Source: Armigeres subalbatus (Eukaryota > Arthropoda > Insecta > Diptera > Culicidae). From it: a stretch of 64,000 nucleotides of DNA. Under the pieces are notes generated by a model. That model did not search any database, had not been told where the DNA came from, and was given only the letters and a program-made list of their open reading frames with translations. A program made the position numbers and the translations under genes. The stretch lies in assembly GCF_024139115.2 (NCBI RefSeq), contig NC_085140.1:21668035-21732034 (forward strand). The letters are read 5' to 3'. Below are positions 46,976 to 57,691 of the stretch, in pieces. Position 1 is the first letter of the stretch, and every line of letters begins with the position of its first letter.

Positions 46976-47855
46976 TTCCCTCGATTGTTGTTTTGGTATA
47001 AAAAAAAATGAAGAAGCAAAAAAAAAATCTATCTGTCCATAATTAAAGTATTTATTTTCTGAAAAATGAAACACACCCTAACTGAAAAATTCGATGAGAT
47101 TTTTAGACACTAAGCTCAATATATGCTAAGCTTTCCATAGATATATCAACATTAAAAATCAATGGTTGCGAACCTACCAAAAACATAGTTTTTAACAATA
47201 AATCCAAAATGGCGGCCATATTTAATATAACCGCCTCAATTTTTTCATCATTGCCAATTGAAACCACACTCTTCTTCTTTCCAACGGTTGTTGGCTGACC
47301 GTTGAGAAATGTTGGAGCTATGGCAGTTTTGGTGAATCAGTAATTAACAAAAATTGAGGGGTCCATAAAATTGATTTCGTGTCAACTAATGAAGGGTTCA
47401 ACTTTCTGAGGAATGCTTCATATACTAGCCAAAAGTTTCGAATGAACATGAATTCATAGGCCTCGTGAAAATATGTAGTTCTGATGAAAATATTATTGTG
47501 CAGCGTGCCGAGATGAAAATATGACAGATAAAGCAATACTAGTCTAGATGTTGCTAAAAGAGAGCGTAATGAAATAGAATATTCTCTCATTTGGAGATAT
47601 GCTGTTTTCAAAAATCATTTAATGTACTCATATTATTGCAAATTTTCAATCGGACGTTTCACATTTCTCATGTCATAATCCAATTTTAATCCAACTCTAC
47701 CTACTTTACTTAATTTCTCTTTATTGATGACGTCGGGAGACGCCCGACAACAAAGGTCAATCAATCAGTTCACAGTTTCAATCGCCCTGCTGACTGTTCA
47801 TCCTTTGGCGTTACATTTTTCCAATTCTCGCAATCACATCATTGATCGTTCTTTT
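46976..47855. other. AT-rich intergenic DNA
   Basis: No gene or clear element seen. Confidence 0.4.
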
Positions 47856-48780
47856 TCCTCGAGTTGTTACATCTTCTGCGCCGCTATTTATACGCGCACA
47901 CGACTAACGACACAACAACTGAACATCCTAGCAATAGCATTGCCGTGCTTGCGTATCCTCTTGATCTCGATTGTTGCGTTGCGACGACGCAGAGTGCTCT
48001 CCTGCTCAACGGACGCTCTTAATGATCTTTCTATTTAAAAGCACGGCGATATCGGATCCGTACCGCACGGTCAGTGATATTAAATCGAAAGGAAAATACG
48101 CGACTATTCTATTGCTCAACAGTTCGGCGATTTTATTTGAAAGTGCTATGAACCCAAACGAGGAAAAGGTTGACCACTTGTTGCGTTTGCCGCAGGCATT
48201 GCCATCATCGCGAAATGGCATCTTCTAGTTGTAGAATGTGATTACACAGCGGTAGTTGTTCATTCACTTTCGATATGACATAAAGAATCACTGCCAAGAA
48301 TAACGAACAGTGGCAGACTTTCTAAGATGTACTGAACAAAATATTAAAAATTGTTTGATTGAACATTGATTGTTTACTTATTTAAATTTTATTCAATATT
48401 TTGGTAGATTTTGTTTTGCTTTTGTACGATAGTTTGGTAATGGATATGAAGTTCAAGTGTTTGCAATGCTTCACGCTACTCTGAAATGCCATGATCTTTA
48501 AATTTGATATATAATCGGACCCCAAATCGAACCCAAAATCAATCATTTAATTCATTGCACTGTTTAGCAAACTTGAGGTAAACAAACTGTTTGGGATTTC
48601 GTCTTGCTTCCGGCTACTGTGAGTTGTGTAGATTGAAGATCCAACGAAGAATCAAGCATATGTTCCACCGCCAGACAACGATGTCGTGACACGGCTGACC
48701 TATTTATGGCCGCGAGGAAACCTTGAAGCGACAAATCCGTGTGCATCTCTTCGCCTCACACACGTTGTGACCCCTTTCTG
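47856..48780. other. Mixed sequence upstream of the serine-rich gene
   Basis: Non-repetitive, partly CG-rich (CTATTTATACGCGCACACGA near 47882 has a TATA-like word). A 97-105-codon frame on plus has no motif. It may contain a promoter for the gene starting at 49075. Confidence 0.3.
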
Positions 48781-49074
48781 AAGTTTCCTTGCCTCTCATT
48801 TAGCGTACAGGTACCTTCGATGTACCGCGTTGTGATGAAAATATTCACAAAGTGGTGTTCCGCGGTCGGAAAAACATTGTGACACGAATGCCGTTGTTTT
48901 TGTTGTTGCCCGCAGTTGGAAGTGATCGATTTTTCAAAGATGTTGAATGTGGAACTTTTGAATGCCTAGATTGCGAAATATGCCTTTTGTGAAGAAGAAA
49001 TTTTCCTTATGGTAGTGATTTTTTGTTAAACTAATTATTGTTGGGGCGTCTAAAAAGAGTTAAACCGCGAGAAC
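48781..49074 (+). promoter_or_regulatory. Probable 5' UTR or promoter of the serine-rich gene
   Basis: CG-richer, non-repetitive sequence leading into ATG 49075, whose context GAACATGGC is a good insect start site. No TATA box was identified. Confidence 0.4.
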
Positions 49075-52000
49075 ATGGCAAACAGCCTGGTTCCACCGGA
49101 GATTACGGCCGAGTGGACAGTGCATGCGCAACTGACCTTGTCGCATCAGGGCAGCAGTACCAGTTGTGATATAGCAAAAGCTGAGGGCGAACCTAATCCA
49201 GAATCCCATCCAGCCAATATAAATTCCGTTGGCGGTTCAGGTGCAGGTGAGTCATCGACGTCCAGCCAAAGGCAACCTGTGAAGGTGATCTATAAATTTA
49301 GTGCACCCCATGGAACGGATGGAGCTGCCGTCGGTGGTAATTATTCTCCGGCGGGTGACGGTGCGACATCCAAGCAGGCTGATTCAGCTATTTTTACCAC
49401 CACGGCTACTGGCCAGACTACGGCGTCGTCTGCGCAGGTGAGCGAGCTTTGTTTCAGATGTATGGAGCAGGAAAATCGTAGGCGGCTTTGAGTGAAATGG
49501 ACGGATTCTGTATAATTAGTAGGCTGGTTTAGTGAATGCCGCGAAAGTTATTCGAAAACTGATGCGAGTCATCAGTGGTATGCGGATCGGACATCATTAA
49601 AACATGATACCCCTCACGAGTGACGTAAAGATGATTACTTTTTGTTGGTTAGCAAGCATGTGTAGTGTTCATGTTTTTTAGAACGTGAGATGGTGATCGT
49701 GGGTGACAAGCGTTAAAACATCCAAATTTCAAACACGTGTGTACATTTGTGACATTGATCATTGAATAAGTAGAATTTGGGGCAAAGAGAACGATCTTGA
49801 AAATATTTGAACTAAAGTGGCGTTTCAATGGAGATGCATGGTAACTTTCCTGTTTTGTCAAATATGGGAGAAATAAGAGCCACATCACCGTTAATTATTA
49901 TTATTGGATCTAGTTGAATTATGCTAAGGAGTGTTACCATACCCAATACACCTATAAATGATAAAGAACTAAAAATTGTTTGAATACTTGTTTTTGAAAA
50001 TGTATTGATTAGCATGTGTTTTCCGACTGTGCGGAACAGAATGAACAACTTTCATGCGGATTATATTTTGATACTCGTATGTTACACTCGATTTGGAAAA
50101 ATTAAAAATTTCAATGACCACTTTGGGGTTTTCAGCCTAAAGTTGGCATTGGGGTTTATGGCATGACATACATTTGGCATAATTTAGAACTTAGACAAGG
50201 TTAAAATACTTCAAAATTCCATTTACTTCCGCTATATTCACTTATGTATCATCAGATACGTATTTCGTTTTCTACTTGAAAACCCCGTGTTGAAACGTTG
50301 GACAAATATAAATCTTGTTTTAATCCTTAGAGACTGCGTAGCCGTTTTAAGTTAAAATAACAATAAACAGTCGATCATTCGAAAGTACTACTTGAAAACT
50401 TCATCAGTCGATAACAAAACATTGAAGAAGTTTTCAAGTAGAAAACGAAATAATACATAAGTGAATATAGCGGAAGTAAATGGAATTTTGAAGTATTTTA
50501 ACCTTGTAACATTTTCCTCTTAGACGCTCAATATTAATTATTTCATTAGAACTTAGAGTTACAACCTCGTACTGCGCTTCAATGAGACCGACGATTTTAT
50601 CCGGAACTCCCTTGCATCTAAGGGCGCCCACAGATTTTCGTGGTTCAGACGATCGAATGCTTTTTCGTAGTCAATGAATACCACGTAGAGGAACTCTTTG
50701 AATACGATGAATTGTTCCAGAATGGTTCGAAGCGTGACAATATGGTCCACACATGATCTTCCTGGGCAGAATCCTGCCTTTTTTTGCCTGGTTCCGTCGG
50801 AGAGTCGAATCTATTTTCTCTTGTATCCGATTTAGGATAACTTTCCACAGAACTTTGAGAACAATGCACAGTAACATGATACCTCGCCAATTGTCGCACA
50901 CAGCCAGTTCCCCTTTTTTGTGACCTTCATTAAGACATGATGCAGGATCCAGTCAGCCGGAAAAGTTGCAGTTTCCCAGAATAGTTGATGCTACATTTGC
51001 GCAGATTTCACGGGGTCAGCTTTGAGCATCTCTGCTGGCCCCGGGAGCTTTGTTCGATTTCATGCTTCGGATGGTTGCTTCAATCTCCTGCAATGATGAA
51101 GGTTCGGAGTTGACGTGGGTAATGCGTCGCACCCTTGGCGGTTCATGCCGCGATGTTAATGGTTGGGCAGGCGACTAAACTTGAAAAAGCTGTTCGATCA
51201 AAGTGCTCGAATCAACGTCTTAGCTGATCAGTTGGGTTGGTGAGTAACTGACCTGTCGCGTTTTTCACCGGCATCTTCGGATTTATCCTTGCTCGATCCA
51301 GGCGGCGTGATATATCTTAGAGGAGGCAAATATCGCCAATTGTTGCAGCTTTCTCCCCTTCGTCGGCTAGGGAGTCGACCCACGCTTGCTTGTCCCGTCT
51401 GCGGCAGCGTTTAACTTCCTTCTCCACAACCGAATACCGTTGACGGGACTTATACTTGGCTGCTCTGGTTCTTGCCCGCTCTATCGCGGCCTTTGCTTCT
51501 CTACGCTCCTCGATTTTCCGCCATGTTGCATCTGTAATCCACTCCTTCCGCTGAGTGCGCAGCTCATCCAGGTTGTTCTCGCTTGCTTCGATAAAGGCAT
51601 TCTTGATGGTTGTCCACGCCACCTTCCGGAACATCCGTTGCCCGAGTTCTAAGTTCTTCAATGAACGATCTTTTCACAGCTGGATCTTCTATTCGGCGTG
51701 TGTTGAATCGCCGTCCGAGACTCTCCTCCCGCTACTGAATCCGAGCAATGCGCAATAGGATTTCGCCAATTTGAAGGTGATGGTCAGACGCGATATCAGC
51801 GCTGCGCTTATTCCGGACATCAAGCAGGCTCTGTCTTCATTTTCGGCTTAACAGATTCGATTTTCAGTTTGTCCATCACGAGAGACCCACGTGACTTTTT
51901 ACACTGATGGATGGGGAACGAGGGATCCTTCAATCACCATGTCGTTATTGCCACCTAATTCTGCCAACAGCTCACCATTTTCACTCATTTCTCCAAGACC

Positions 52001-55000
52001 ATGACGTCCCATGACACGCTCATAGTCCGTGTTGTCGGAGCCGATATTCGCATTGAAGTCGCCCATGTAGATCTTGATGTCACCTTTCGAAACTTTATCC
52101 ACGACGGCATTCAGTTCACTGTAGAAATATTCCTTGTCTTGTAACTTGGCTACATCGGTCGGCGCATAACATTGGATTATCGTGAGGTTCCTTACCCGTG
52201 TTCTGAATCTGGCAATTTTTATTCTCTTTTTAGTTAATTCCCACTTAATGAACCCCGCCTGGGCGCTAAGCAGGAAACCAACTCCTCGTTGCCGGGGAGC
52301 GTTGTTCTATCGAACACCGGAATATAAGAATACCTGTCCCGATGGTAGTAATTTGTCCAACGGACTTCACTTAGTCCCAGGATTCCGAGCTTCATGCGCC
52401 GTGCCTCGCTGGTGAGTTGTGCCAGCTTACCTTGCTGAGCTAACGTTAAAACATTTCATGTTCCAATTCGTGTCCTTTGTTTCATGCCAAAAGTCGTCGC
52501 CGTTATATCAGTTTTCGATCTTTCTTCGTTGGTTTCTCAAACGATTTGTTAAGTTTCGGGAGCAGTATCAACCGGAATGGGACTGCCATCTTAGATATAG
52601 CTTCCGGGGAAAAGCATTTCGTACTCGTAGCCGCTGGATGCCAGAACAGACGCTGTTGGTGCCGCATCTCCTTGGTGAACAGACGCTCGATCAGTCGAGT
52701 CAAATTTGTTTAAAGTCACACCCAACACCAGGACGCTTTGAGTGCGCTTTAAGCGGCACACGGGCGCTTTGATAGGGCCGACTTGCGGATACTTGTAGTT
52801 TTGTTATATAAGTTCAACAAAGCCCGCTGTCAAACCTCACTACATCCTAGGTAAGCACCCAGGTCGCACCCTCTCACTCCAGATGATGCCAAAAGGGAAA
52901 CAGTGCCCAGGCTACATTACCAGCTAAGTACGCAGCCCTTGATTACCGGTCAGTTGTCTTTCGAACCCGTGAAAGCGTGATAATTGGAACTTGTGAGGAC
53001 CAGAACTATGTTAGGCGCTCGTGTCCGGATGTCAACTCACCATTTCGTAGCCCAAATAAGGAATGACATTCTTATTTATTCATTTATTTATCAGACTAAG
53101 GCCGGAGTGGCCTGTGCAGTAAATTATAGTCTTCTCCACGCAACTCGGTTCATGGTTGCACGTCTGCGCAGTCTGCGGTGATCTACAAATCGTCTTCCAC
53201 CTGATCGATCCACCTTGCTCGCTGCGTACCTCGCTTTTTTGTGCCCATCGGATCGTTGTCGAGAACCATTTTCACCGGATTATTGTCCGACATTCTGGCT
53301 ACGTGCCCGCCCCAGTGCAGTCTTCCGATTTTCGTGGTGCGAACGATGGATGGTTTCGCCTCCTCCATGAACCGTCTTCCATCTACACCCCGCCATAGAT
53401 AGTACGGAACACTTTCCTCTCGAAATCTGCAAGTACGCGCTGATCCTCCATGAGCATTATCCAGGTCTCGTGTCCGTAGAGGACTACCGGTCTGATGAGC
53501 GTTTTGTAGATATTCTGTTTGGTACAACGGCGAACTCTATTTGATCGGAGCGTTTTGCGGAGTCCAAAGTACGTACAATTTCCTGCCATGATGCGTCTCC
53601 GAATTTCTCAGTTGGTGTAGTTTCCATCCATTTCACAACGCCATTCAGTGCTCTTCGTAGTGCTGCTGCCATTTTTGGCGTTTTTTATGTCCTTACACAT
53701 ATCAGGCTGTGGCACGTGGTCCTTACGGAACGGTTCAGCTTCTTTCAGAACTTTCGTGCTCTATTAGCGTGGTATAGTTGCTCCGTCTCTCCACGATCTC
53801 GATCTTCCTTTCTGGTGGTTCTTTTTCCTCTGGAAAATCGAGTTTTGTCTGTTTCGCGCCCGTTTGTATCGTACTTCGTTCGCCCTCGTACGGTGTTGCA
53901 GAAATCTCGCTCATGCTGCATTCTTCTCCTCCCATTCGCTGTCATACCATACCGCTATCGGGAGTGACAATGGGTCGGGGGTGAGAATGGGTCATCGCTC
54001 TCACCGGCAGCCTGGATTTCGGATAGCAATATCGTTCAAAAAGGTCTCTTATATTTTAGTCTTCTTCCCTCAGATACATTCAATCTATTCTACTACCATT
54101 CACATGAAATAGTGACCCATTCTCACCCCATTTGACCCATTGTCACCCCCGACGACGCGACGGTATCAATCGTTTCTCTGATTCGGGGGCACTGTGTCTA
54201 GTGCATTGCTCTAGCCATCTTCCAGAAAAGCTGGGCCTAGCTGCTCTTCCGTTGAGAGTGCCACTTCAACTGCTGCGCATAGTCTTGGGCTAGCCTATCG
54301 GCTTGTAGCCGCCCAATGTTGAGGCGCGGCGTGTTGCACACTGTCGAGAGTTTTGAGCGCGTGCATACCGCAACGAGGTTAGTGGTTGGATTAAATATTC
54401 GCACTGCGGTAAGTTCGGACATTCGTGATTTTTCGTTTATTATTAATCTCGAGGTATGTACTGAAAAATTTCTAAACGACAGCCACTTTCACCGCATATT
54501 TCACTCAACGCTGTGCCTATGGTTTCCTGTCACGAATGTCTCAAGCCGGTAACTAATCCCATATTTGAAAACAGATTTTCGGCGAAGAAATCACCAAAAC
54601 AGTTCCAAACGGTCAGGATACGCCGAAACCGACTAAACTGCTAGCCCCACCGCAAACTCTTACTACCGTCACAACGTCGCCTCTATTTCCGAAATGTACC
54701 AGTACCTGTAGTATAGTGTTAACTGCTGATCTTCTACCAACGGGTGTTGGAGGAGGCCACGAGCCGTTCATCACTGTGCAGAAAAATGTCTCCACCAAAG
54801 ATGTGTTCAACAAAACAACCGCCGATAAGTGCACATGCTTCCCGGAGAAGGTAGATCCTACAATACCTCTCAAATAGTTTCTGTAAAAAAGTCAATTCAT
54901 AATTTCAATTCTCAGCCGTTCAATGGATCAAAGGTCTACGATGCCAAGGATGTTAGTTGCCAGACCAGTGACATTGAGTTATCGAAAGACAAGACTGTTC

Positions 55001-56553
55001 AAACCAGTAGAGATGATTTGCGAAGTTTGACGCGGAAAGCTGCCGAAGCGTTGTTATCGCCGGTAACAACTCGTCGAGAAGATATAATTGTTAGTATGTT
55101 TTTTGTGGTATAAATTATTTCGCTTTATTCCTCTGAATGTTTGCAGTCCCCTCGCAAATCCCCGAATTTATCGGCGGACATTGTCTCCCCAAGCAACACA
55201 CTCCAGTCGCAGCATTCGAGCGTCAAGGATGGCAAGAAGAAACCACGGACTGTGCATATCGATGTGTACTGCACGGGATCCGATGCTGAATCGTCTTCGT
55301 CGTCCGACGATTCTTCGGTTCGATCTGCTTCTTCGTCTTCCGCATCGGGTAGTCGTTTCGATACCAGCCATTTAGCGGAACTAAAAGCCAAACCAAACCC
55401 GTCCCATCCAACTGTTTTCGAGTCGGAAGATATGAAGCTTAGACACAAGAGAGCCGCAAAGCACGAGGTTCCTCGGCGGATGGTTCAGCAGCAAGCTGTT
55501 GTTGGTTTGTTTCCTACATTTTTATTTTTGTTTTCGATTCAATTCACAGTTTCCAATTTCACAGATCAAAGTACTTTATCGACGGTAGGTAGTTTAAAGA
55601 AAACCGAATCGCAGAACAGGAAAAGTGTGAAAAGAACCAATACCAAAAATGAGATCAACGAATCCAAGCAAATGTTGTTCAACAAGGTTCTTGGTGAACC
55701 TAAAGCAGCTGAGACTTATGCCAATCTAGAGTACCTGGAGCGGGATCCGAGTGATGATAACATAAGTTCCAATTATCCTTTTTCCACACATTCGACAAAA
55801 AGGGACGTAACGGGGAGTAGTTTATCGAGCGCTTTGGCATCAGCAGGTTTCGATGATATTGGAGATCTGGATGAGTCGGCCAGTGGTATCGCAAATCTGA
55901 ATCGTAGCAGAACGAACGTCACACACTCGGACAGCTTCGAGTACGCCAACAGTGAGGATCGTTATCGAATACATCAGATGGAACGAGTATGGGGTGATCA
56001 AACTTGGAAGTCCCCTTCAGTCGAACGTAAACTACTAGAGATTCACAATCCTAGGTATCGCCGCCACAGCGAGTCCGACAATAATCTGTCTGAGTCGGAC
56101 CACAGCTTCGTTTATGACAGCCCATCGCGACCGAATGAATCCGTTCACTCACAGAATGAATACAGCGATTCGAGTCCTTCCACAGTGAAGAGCAACTCAA
56201 ACCGGGCACCGTCGAATGCTGGCGATGTGTCCAAGCGATTTCTTCATCAAGCGTTATTGACTGCGAACGGAACGGCAACGTTTCCTCCGAGAACGTTGTC
56301 TCCGGTGGAAGGTTATACCAACGAGTACATTGCACTGGCAAGAAGGTTCGGCAGTTTGATCACCGGTAAACGGAAACCGGGTCTCCACATGGGCCCGGTG
56401 AGAAACCCGGAATGTCAGTGCGAACATTGCCGGCGCTGGATGCGGCAGAGAGACGGAAGCTTTCGTGAGCGGGCCATGTCCGTCGATGATACACCGTACA
56501 ACATCGTGGACATGAGAAAGAAGCTGCACTTCCGAAAACATATGGATTTTTAG
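49075..56553 (+). CDS. Uncharacterised serine-rich protein, 5 exons, 719 residues
   Basis: I do not recognise this protein. Inferred exons are 49075-49437, 54575-54850, 54916-55089, 55147-55504 and 55565-56553. All joins use GT-AG and keep frame (phases 0, 0, 0, 1). Short introns are 60-65 bp, and the first is 5.1 kb and filled with transposons. The 60 bp intron at 55505-55564 would otherwise encode a hydrophobic run (LFPTFLFLFSIQF) unlike the rest. The product is hydrophilic, Ser/Asn/Asp-rich and probably largely disordered. It has no signal peptide or membrane helix. Residues 226-230 (VSCQT) and 239-243 (KTVQT) resemble dynein light chain LC8 sites. A serine run SSSSSDDSS lies in exon 4. 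The last 50 residues are basic with C-x-C-x2-C (Cys674, 676, 679). It lies 1.1 kb upstream of Pkn exons on the same strand. Confidence 0.75.
50195..50507. mobile_element. Foldback MITE with ~75-85 bp arms in the first intron
   Basis: Opens ACAAGGTTAAAATACTTCAA and closes TTGAAGTATTTTAACCTTGT, with TTTACTTCCGCTATATTCAC and its inverted partner in the arms. The element abuts the broken 3' end of the retrotransposon at 50508. Confidence 0.85.
50508..52480 (-). mobile_element. Non-LTR element (RTE-like, third family), 3'-truncated
   Basis: Minus-strand frames run in order: LGLSEVRWTNYYHRDRYS (about 52400-52330), IIQCYAPTD (about 52180), GDFNANIGSDN with VMGRHGLGEMSENGELL (endonuclease), a charged linker at 51661-51317, and a reverse-transcriptase start with CDNWRGIMLL, VDHIVTLR and FIDYEKAFDRLNHENLW. 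It ends before the FADD box. Several frameshifts are present. The endonuclease motifs differ from the other RTE families in the window. Confidence 0.82.
52481..53074. other. Transposon-derived DNA, unclassified
   Basis: Continues from the retrotransposon's 5' side without clear motifs. The less AT-rich sequence with TGCCCAGGCTACATTACCAG resembles, loosely, the sequence at 34750-34860. Confidence 0.35.
53075..54400 (-). mobile_element. RTE copy 3, internally deleted
   Basis: The minus-strand 3' tail (TAAA)n lies at about 53078-53093. VLYGHETWIMLMEDQRVL and WGGHVARMSDNN lie within 53180-53530. The 5' part at 54240-54360 repeats the linker of copy 1 (AQDYAQQL). The reverse-transcriptase core is lost: the 3' end of the linker (about position 2280 in copy 1) is joined near 53600-53640 to sequence matching about 3330. 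A MITE interrupts it at 53960-54150. Confidence 0.85.
53960..54150. mobile_element. MITE nested in RTE copy 3
   Basis: Opens GGGAGTGACAATGGGTC, then GGGTGAGAATGGGTCA. Closes TGACCCATTCTCACCCC, then GACCCATTGTCACCCCC. The ends are therefore nested inverted repeats over about 35-40 bp. The copy 1 sequence is continuous at this site. Confidence 0.8.
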
Positions 56554-56760
56554 AACAATTCAAGTTTGATTAGCTACTGAAATAGCGTCTTAGTGGAGTA
56601 AAAAAAACTCTTATATTTAAAATGGAAATATGCGTTGAAGCTGCCTTGTAAATAATGCTTTTAGGATTGCATTTGTTCTTTTTTTCTTATAATCTTTTTG
56701 CATACGATTAAATGGCATTTAGTTATAGTTATATCTAATTTTAATGGAATAAATTGCTCC
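56554..56760 (+). terminator. 3' UTR with polyadenylation signal
   Basis: AATAAA at 56748-56753 lies 195 bases past the TAG stop of the serine-rich gene, with T-rich sequence around it. It supports a transcript end here, separate from the Pkn exons downstream. Confidence 0.55.
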
Positions 56761-56813
56761 TTGACATTAGAAGAATCAGAATAAATCTGAGAGATATCGA
56801 ACATTAAATCTGA

Positions 56814-56984
56814 GGGGCTGTCCATATACCACGTGGACAGTGGACAGTTCAGGGGAAGGGGTGTATGGCGAATGTCCACGGTTCATATTTTTTTTTGAGA
56901 ATTTATATGAGCAGTTGTCCATGCTGGTAGAGGGGGGTATATTAAACTGTCCAAAACCTGTCCACGTGGTATATGGACAGCCCC
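56814..56984. mobile_element. PIF/Harbinger-like MITE
   Basis: A perfect 27 bp terminal inverted repeat opens GGGGCTGTCCATATACCACG and closes CGTGGTATATGGACAGCCCC. TGA flanks both ends (56811-56813 and 56985-56987). A 3 bp duplication and GGGGCTG ends are typical of PIF/Harbinger MITEs. It is 171 bp long and lies 61 bp past the polyadenylation signal. Confidence 0.85.
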
Positions 56985-57691
56985 TGAGAGTGAGATTTTA
57001 ATTACAGAATTCATTTTCATTGAGGATAATAACTGAGGATTTAAAGCAACATGACTTGTTTTTTTTTGTAAAAAAAATAATACCTTAACGATTGAGGGCC
57101 ACAATAAATCGAGGAGGGAAAGGTAAAAAGAAAATAATATTCGAACCGGTCTTCCTAAAGTACCATCGTGCGGGGCTTCTTTTGACCTTAGGGCTACTTT
57201 ATGTTTTTATTTTCTAAACCAAGGATTCTTCGAATATTGTAACTTTTTATATCAAACCCACTAAGCTTGCGATTCAGCAGGAACAAATAATTTACCAAAC
57301 ATAACAAATACGAAATTCATTGTTTTGAACATTTGGCAAAAAATGTTCTTACTAGTTATTTTACTTATCAAATTTTCAGATTATCTTTGTTGAATTTAAT
57401 GAATTATGTTCTATAAGATACTATCAGCCTCACAGATGCATAGCGATCCATCAATATTTTGCGTCTATTGATGAGCTAGGTTGCAAAATCAAATAAATGC
57501 CCAAGGTGTCCATTATGCAATCATTTATTCGATTATATCACTGCCTGACCAGATAGTTCAGACTGTTTGGAATCTGAAATCTACTTAGGTAAGCTTCAAG
57601 TATTCCACAATCCACAATATTTTTCTGTTTCATGTAAATGTAAATATTGCTTGTTATCTTTTACTAAAACCTTTTCTTCTTACATCAACAG
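56985..57691. other. Noncoding DNA before the Pkn exons
   Basis: AT-rich with no gene. It ends in a pyrimidine-rich tract and TACATCAACAG acceptor at 57681-57691. Confidence 0.5.

Noticed and set aside
51386..51758. Plus-strand frames of 67-88 codons
   Set aside because: They are antisense to the linker of the minus-strand retrotransposon at 50508-52480.
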